Shown here: piece after piece, positions 60,240 to 64,000 of the stretch | Layout of the letters: each line of letters starts with the position of its first letter | How positions within the stretch are numbered: the first letter of the stretch is position 1 | DNA from: JAOTZA01 sp965224065 | Lineage (GTDB): Bacteria > Acidobacteriota > Thermoanaerobaculia > Multivoradales > JAHEKO01 | Direction: 5' to 3' | Length of the DNA: 64,000 nucleotides | NCBI GenBank assembly: GCA_965224065.1 | Contig: CBDCYF010000005.1 | Span: 3,348,001 to 3,412,000 of the forward strand | The notes under the pieces: model-generated | Databases searched by the model: none | What the model saw: only the letters and a program-made list of their open reading frames with translations | Told to the model about the DNA's origin: nothing | Made by a program: the position numbers and the translations under genes

Positions 60240-61831
60240 TTGTTTTCCCCGAGGATCGCCGCCGCCGCCAGTTGGCCGGACGCCCCCATCACCCCGCCAC
60301 CCGGATGGGTCCCGGACCCGCACATCCACAGACCACGAACCGGCGTCCGGTAGCGGGCCCAGCCCGCGGTGGGCCGCTGGAAGAGCAACTGGTCGAGCCC
60401 CAGCTCGCCCTGGAAGATGTTCCCCTCGGTGAGCCCGAACTCCTGTTCCAGGTCCCATGGCGTGAGCACCTGCCGATAGAGGATCGAGTCCTCGAGACCG
60501 GGGCAATACTCGGCGAGAGTCTCGACCACGGCGTCGCCAAAAGCCTCGCGGCGCTGGGGCCAGTTTTCCGCGCCTTCCTTGATGTGGTACGGCGCGTACT
60601 GGACAAACATCGAGATCGCGTGCTGGCCCGGTGGCGCGACGCTCGGGTCCAGGATCGAGGGAATGACGACGTTGATGTACGGGCGGCGGGAGAAGTCGCC
60701 GTACTTGGCGTCGTCGTACGCGCGCTCGAGATAGTCGATGCTCGGAGCGATCGCGATGTCGCCTCGCAGGTGCTCACTTCCGTTGCGGCCGCGGAACTCG
60801 GGCAGACGGTCGACCGCCAGGTTGACCTTCCCCGACGAGCCACGAAACTTGTAGCGGCGGATCTGCCGGACAAACTCACCGTCGAGCTCGTCCTCTCCCA
60901 CCAGGCCCAAAAAGGTGCGGCGCGGGTCGCAGCTCGAGATCACTCGTTCCGCCTCGATCTCATCGCCGCTCTCGAGCACCACACCGTGGGCTCGGCCGTG
61001 GCGCAGAAGAATCCGCTCGACCGGCGCCGACGTTCGGATCTCGGCCCCCGCCGCCTCGGCGGCCCGGGCGCAGGCCAGGCTCACTTCGCCCGTGCCACCC
61101 TTGGCGTAGCCCCAGGAGCGGAAGGCGCCGTCGATCTCGCCCATGTAGTGGTGGAGCAGCACATAGGCGGTGCCGGGGGAGCGCACCCCCAGAAAGGTCC
61201 CGATGATGCCGCTGACCGCCATCGGGGCCTTGAGCGCTTCGGACTCGAACCACATATCCAGAAAGTCGGCCGAGCTCATGGTCAGCAATTTGAGGTTCAT
61301 GTGGGCGGCTTCGGGTCCGCCTTGCCGCAGGTTGCGGGCCATCCCGAGAAGCTGCGCGAGATCCGTGGGCCGAAGCGAGGTCGGGTCGGGCGCGGGCGTG
61401 TCGATGATGTCGCGCACCAATTGCGCCGTCTGGGTCATGGTGAGGCTGAACTCGGGGTAGATCTCGGCGTCGTGGGGGCTGAAGCGAGAGATCTCGCGCC
61501 GGGTGCGGCCGGGGTCGGCCCAGCGGCAAAGACCGCGCCCGTCGGGGTGCGGAGTAAAGGCGGTCTCGAGCGGGATGATCTCCATCCCGTGTCGGGCCAG
61601 CTCCAGGTCGCGGATGATCGACGGCCGGAAGAGACTGACCACATACGAGCACACCGAGAACTTGAAACCCGGGTAGAGCTCTTCGGTGACCGCCGCGCCG
61701 CCGAGCACGGGCCGGCGCTCGAGCACCAGCACTTGTTTGCCGGCGCGAGCCAGGTAGGCGGCGCAGACCAGACCGTTGTGTCCGCCGCCGACGATCACCG
61801 CGTCGTAGCGGTTTGCCCGGCTTTTGCTCAC
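60236..61831 (-). CDS. FAD-dependent oxidoreductase, phytoene-dehydrogenase/PYROXD2-like (copy 1)
   Basis: 531 residues with the same layout: AVIVGGGHNGLVCAAYLARA, KGGTGEVSLACARAAEAAGA, EIRTSAPVERIL, KVNLAVDRLPEF, and LWMCGSGTHPGGGVMGASGQ. It is longer and closer to PYROXD2 than its neighbour. The GTG start lies 7 nt after the GcvT-like stop. Tandem paralogues in one operon hint at a heteromer or two steps on related substrates. Confidence 0.8.
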   Translation of the reverse strand: MSKSRANRYDAVIVGGGHNGLVCAAYLARAGKQVLVLERRPVLGGAAVTEELYPGFKFSVCSYVVSLFRPSIIRDLELARHGMEIIPLETAFTPHPDGRGLCRWADPGRTRREISRFSPHDAEIYPEFSLTMTQTAQLVRDIIDTPAPDPTSLRPTDLAQLLGMARNLRQGGPEAAHMNLKLLTMSSADFLDMWFESEALKAPMAVSGIIGTFLGVRSPGTAYVLLHHYMGEIDGAFRSWGYAKGGTGEVSLACARAAEAAGAEIRTSAPVERILLRHGRAHGVVLESGDEIEAERVISSCDPRRTFLGLVGEDELDGEFVRQIRRYKFRGSSGKVNLAVDRLPEFRGRNGSEHLRGDIAIAPSIDYLERAYDDAKYGDFSRRPYINVVIPSILDPSVAPPGQHAISMFVQYAPYHIKEGAENWPQRREAFGDAVVETLAEYCPGLEDSILYRQVLTPWDLEQEFGLTEGNIFQGELGLDQLLFQRPTAGWARYRTPVRGLWMCGSGTHPGGGVMGASGQLAAAAILGENK

Positions 61832-61838
61832 TCGCCGC

Positions 61839-63029
61839 TCACGCGCGTTTGCGGGGTGGGTTGTAAAAGGGCGGACGGATCACGGTGGCGGCGACCCGGT
61901 GGCGCCGGTACTCGGCGGTGAGCTCGATCTGGACGGTCGACCCCTCGACCGCCAGTGGGGTCTCGATCTGCGCCAGGGCGAGGTTTTTCTTGAGCGTCGG
62001 CGACCACGCTCCGCTAGTCGCCTGGCCGATCCAGCGGTCCGAGTGGTCGTAGACCGGCCGTCCGTCCCGCCAAGCCGCGGACGGCAGCTCGGGGGGCAGC
62101 CCATAGCGCCCAAAGACCTCCTCCAACTCGGTCCAACTGATATCCAGGCCCACGAGCTTGCGGGCGGGGCCGGTTGCTTTCTCTCGCGACAACGCCGCCT
62201 GGCCCACAAACGGCTCGCGGTCGAGCTGGACCGTCCAGCCGAGGCCGAGCTCGTAGGGGGAGGATTTTCGCTCGTCGGTCAGGCAGTGATGGGCGCTGTA
62301 GTAGTCCACTCCGTTCATGATGAAACCGGCTTCGAGCCGCGCCACGTCGAGCGAGTCGAGACCGGCGGGGAGCAGGCCGAAATCCGAGCCCGCTTCGAAT
62401 AACGCGTCGTAGACCTTGAGCGCGCCCTCGCGCTCGACCCAGATCTCGTAGCCCAAATCGCCTGTGTAGCCGGTGCGGGAGATCCATGTCTCGACCCCCC
62501 CGAGGACGGCACGCCGGATAGCGAAAAATTTGATCTTGCCGACATCGGTGTCCGTGACCCGCTGCAAGATGTCCCGCGAGCGGGGACCCTGGAGGGCCAG
62601 GGCGCCAAAGCGCGTGGTCGAGTCTTCGATTTCGACGTCGTGGCCCCGGCGGGCGCGCTCGAGCCAGGAAAGCGACGGCTCCGCGGCAGTCATTCGGAAA
62701 TGGGTCTTGCCGAGTCGGGCGACCGTGCCGTCGTCCACCACCTTGCCCTCGTCGTCGCACCAGCACAGATACGTCACCCGGCCGGTTTTGAGCTTGGTGA
62801 TGTCCTTGACGGTCAGCTCGGCCAGAAACGAGGCGGCGTCGGGTCCCCGGACCTCGTACTTGAACAGCGGTGAGACGTCGATCAGGCCCGCGGCGTGCCG
62901 GAAAGAGAAGTACTCGGGCTCATGGTGCTCCCGGTACGAGCACACGGCGTAGAAGCCTCCCCAGTCTTTCCATCTCATGCTCGTACACAGCGCCGAGGTG
63001 CGGGGATGGAAGGGGGTGGGGATGGGCAT
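61839..63029 (-). CDS. GcvT-family aminomethyltransferase-like protein
   Basis: 396-residue folate-binding T-protein fold. TYLCWCDDEGKVVDDGTVAR keeps the folate-site Asp, followed by ALALQGPRSRDILQ, RTGYTGDLGYEIWVE and GLDSLDVARLEAGFIMNG. ATG 63029 opens just before the conserved HPRTSALCTSMRWKDWGGFY. No other glycine-cleavage genes (gcvH, gcvP) are near, and the downstream genes are two FAD oxidoreductases. A demethylation or one-carbon step other than glycine cleavage is therefore possible. Confidence 0.75.
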   Translation of the reverse strand: MPIPTPFHPRTSALCTSMRWKDWGGFYAVCSYREHHEPEYFSFRHAAGLIDVSPLFKYEVRGPDAASFLAELTVKDITKLKTGRVTYLCWCDDEGKVVDDGTVARLGKTHFRMTAAEPSLSWLERARRGHDVEIEDSTTRFGALALQGPRSRDILQRVTDTDVGKIKFFAIRRAVLGGVETWISRTGYTGDLGYEIWVEREGALKVYDALFEAGSDFGLLPAGLDSLDVARLEAGFIMNGVDYYSAHHCLTDERKSSPYELGLGWTVQLDREPFVGQAALSREKATGPARKLVGLDISWTELEEVFGRYGLPPELPSAAWRDGRPVYDHSDRWIGQATSGAWSPTLKKNLALAQIETPLAVEGSTVQIELTAEYRRHRVAATVIRPPFYNPPRKRA

Positions 63030-63356
63030 CGTGTCTCGGCGATCGAGGCGCTCAAGTCTACTCGCTCGGATCCGATCGGGCGCCGTGTTTTCCAACCAGA
63101 ATTCTGGACGCGCTCCAAGCGTGTGAATACAGGTGTCTGAACAACAAAGCCGCAACCGGTGGTTGTGATGGTTCAGGTAGCTGAACCGTCGGGTTCAAGG
63201 TCCAACGTCTAAGGGCAGAAAAATGATAGTGGCGTCGTCGGCCGGCAGACGAATCGAAAAATGGCACTGGGCTTGCTCTCTCGGCCCGGTGATGACCCGT
63301 AGCGCGCTCACTCTTGAAACGCTGCGGATACGTTTAACCACTTGAGGAGGACACGA
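63030..63356. other. Divergent intergenic region
   Basis: No gene. TAGACT on the minus strand (63055-63060) is a candidate -10 of the gcvT-like operon. CAACC-ggt-GGTTG (63153-63165) and GGTTCAG-gtag-CTGAACC (63170-63187) are adjacent hairpins. GAGGAGGA before 63357 is the ribosome binding site of the TonB receptor gene. No glycine riboswitch pattern was seen upstream of the GcvT-like gene. Confidence 0.45.
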
Positions 63357-64000
63357 ATGAAAAGGTTTGTCCTAGCACTCGCCCTGGTCGGCCTGGTGAT
63401 CGCTCCGGCGGTCGTCAACGCCCAGGCCCGTACCACGGGTGGAGTCAACGTCTCGGTCGTGCAGCAGGAAGACGGCAGCGCCGTCTCCGGCGCCACCGTG
63501 ACCGTGAGCTCGACCGACCTGGGGCTGGAGTGGGAAGGAGACACCAACAACGCGGGCGCGTACCGTCTGACCGGTCTTCAGGTCGGCGACTACACCGTCG
63601 CGGTGGTTGCGGTCGGCTTCCAGCCGCAGGTCCTGAGCTTTCGTCTGGGCGTAGGTGAGACCTACCCGCTCAAGGTAGAGCTCGCTCCCGGCGAAGCCGT
63701 AACCCAGGAAATCACCGTTTTCTCGGCGCCGACGGCGCTCGAGACCACCCACGTGGGCGGATCGCTCGACTACGAGAAAGAGGTCGAGGAGCTCCCGATC
63801 AACGACCGGCGGCTCAATGCCATCGCCTTTTTCTCGCCCAACGTGGCGGCGAACCCCAACAATAACCCGTCGATCTCCGGCGCCCCCGGCACCGACACCG
63901 TCGTGATGCTGGACGGAGCCGAGGTCTCGGATCCACTCTTTGGCAGCGCCCCGACCCTGTTCCTGGAGGACGCGGTCGAGGAAGTCCAGGTTCTGACTTC
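63357..64000 (+). CDS. TonB-dependent receptor with carboxypeptidase-like regulatory domain (3' partial)
   Basis: The visible 214 residues start with signal peptide MKRFVLALALVGLVIAPAVV then NAQA, a carboxypeptidase-regulatory-like domain (about 28-105: GSAVSGATVTVSSTDLGLEW, GAYRLTGLQVGDYTVAVVAV) and the start of the plug: EELPINDRRLNAIAFFSPNV and VVMLDGAEVSDPLFG. The beta-barrel is beyond the window. This architecture is especially common in Acidobacteria and Bacteroidetes. ATG 63357 has GAGGAGGA upstream. Confidence 0.85.
   Translation, partial: MKRFVLALALVGLVIAPAVVNAQARTTGGVNVSVVQQEDGSAVSGATVTVSSTDLGLEWEGDTNNAGAYRLTGLQVGDYTVAVVAVGFQPQVLSFRLGVGETYPLKVELAPGEAVTQEITVFSAPTALETTHVGGSLDYEKEVEELPINDRRLNAIAFFSPNVAANPNNNPSISGAPGTDTVVMLDGAEVSDPLFGSAPTLFLEDAVEEVQVLT

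Noticed and set aside
63030..63160. Glycine riboswitch before the GcvT-like gene
   Set aside because: No conserved aptamer core was found on the minus strand.
63170..63215. tRNA-like GGTTCAA stretch
   Set aside because: No acceptor stem, anticodon arm or CCA context around it.

Overview
High-GC bacterial chromosome segment with densely packed genes and no rRNA, tRNA, CRISPR array or phage. The gene set suggests a Gram-negative, probably Acidobacteriota-like organism. Pointers are a TonB-dependent receptor with an N-terminal carboxypeptidase-like regulatory domain, two DUF4388 (PatA-type) proteins, lipoproteins, HflK/HflC, an EnvC-like factor and a LolC/E-type permease. The phylum is an inference; no marker gene here fixes it.

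Layout. 1-5.9 kb: a UvrA-family protein (5' end outside the window), a MauE/DoxX-type membrane protein, a thioredoxin lipoprotein and a degenerate LuxE-like protein. 6-15.2 kb: a ferredoxin, a nuclease-helicase fusion, hflK-hflC, a DacB-type carboxypeptidase, an SPFH protein with its own ribbon-helix-helix regulator behind a three-repeat operator, and a hexapeptide-repeat protein. 15.4-23 kb: a 3-methyladenine glycosylase, then a 1678-residue RHS polymorphic-toxin-like protein followed by a visibly more A/T-rich tail of PEGA lipoprotein, frameshifted PEGA copy and two paralogous small membrane proteins. 23-28.8 kb: gcdH-glpX-DUF4388 operon, a CPBP protease and an RsbW/RsbV pair. 28.8-37.5 kb: a peptide-binding lipoprotein, an EnvC-like plus S41-like envelope pair that both appear catalytically dead, mazG, DUF1844 and membrane/TPR genes. 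37.5-42.5 kb: dnaK-hsp20-hspR heat-shock operon, a DnaC-like ATPase and a membrane protein. 42.5-50.1 kb: SpoIID protein, then a bacterial microcompartment (BMC) operon. 50.1-57.7 kb: acyl-CoA dehydrogenase, meaB and methylmalonyl-CoA epimerase, DAHP synthase, carA and a LolC/E-type permease. 58.7-64 kb: a GcvT-like protein with two FAD oxidoreductases, and the start of a TonB receptor.

The most interesting system is the BMC at 44.6-50.1 kb: RpiB-like isomerase, deoxyribose-phosphate aldolase and CoA-acylating aldehyde dehydrogenase, each with an N-terminal encapsulation-peptide-like helix, plus one BMC-H, two BMC-T and three BMC-P shell proteins. It resembles the sugar-phosphate (SPU) and Haliangium-type loci: deoxyribose-5-phosphate would be split to glyceraldehyde-3-phosphate and acetaldehyde, and the aldehyde oxidised to acetyl-CoA inside the shell. 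No alcohol dehydrogenase or phosphotransacylase is present here. Oddities are a CxxCxxxCxxxC cluster in the aldolase and an Asp in place of the usual RpiB catalytic Cys.

Intergenic spaces carry a mosaic of at least 14 copies of a short palindromic GTAGGGGC repeat with other modules. Several genes show a TAnnnT -10 box only 6-13 nt before the start codon, suggesting leaderless or near-leaderless transcripts.
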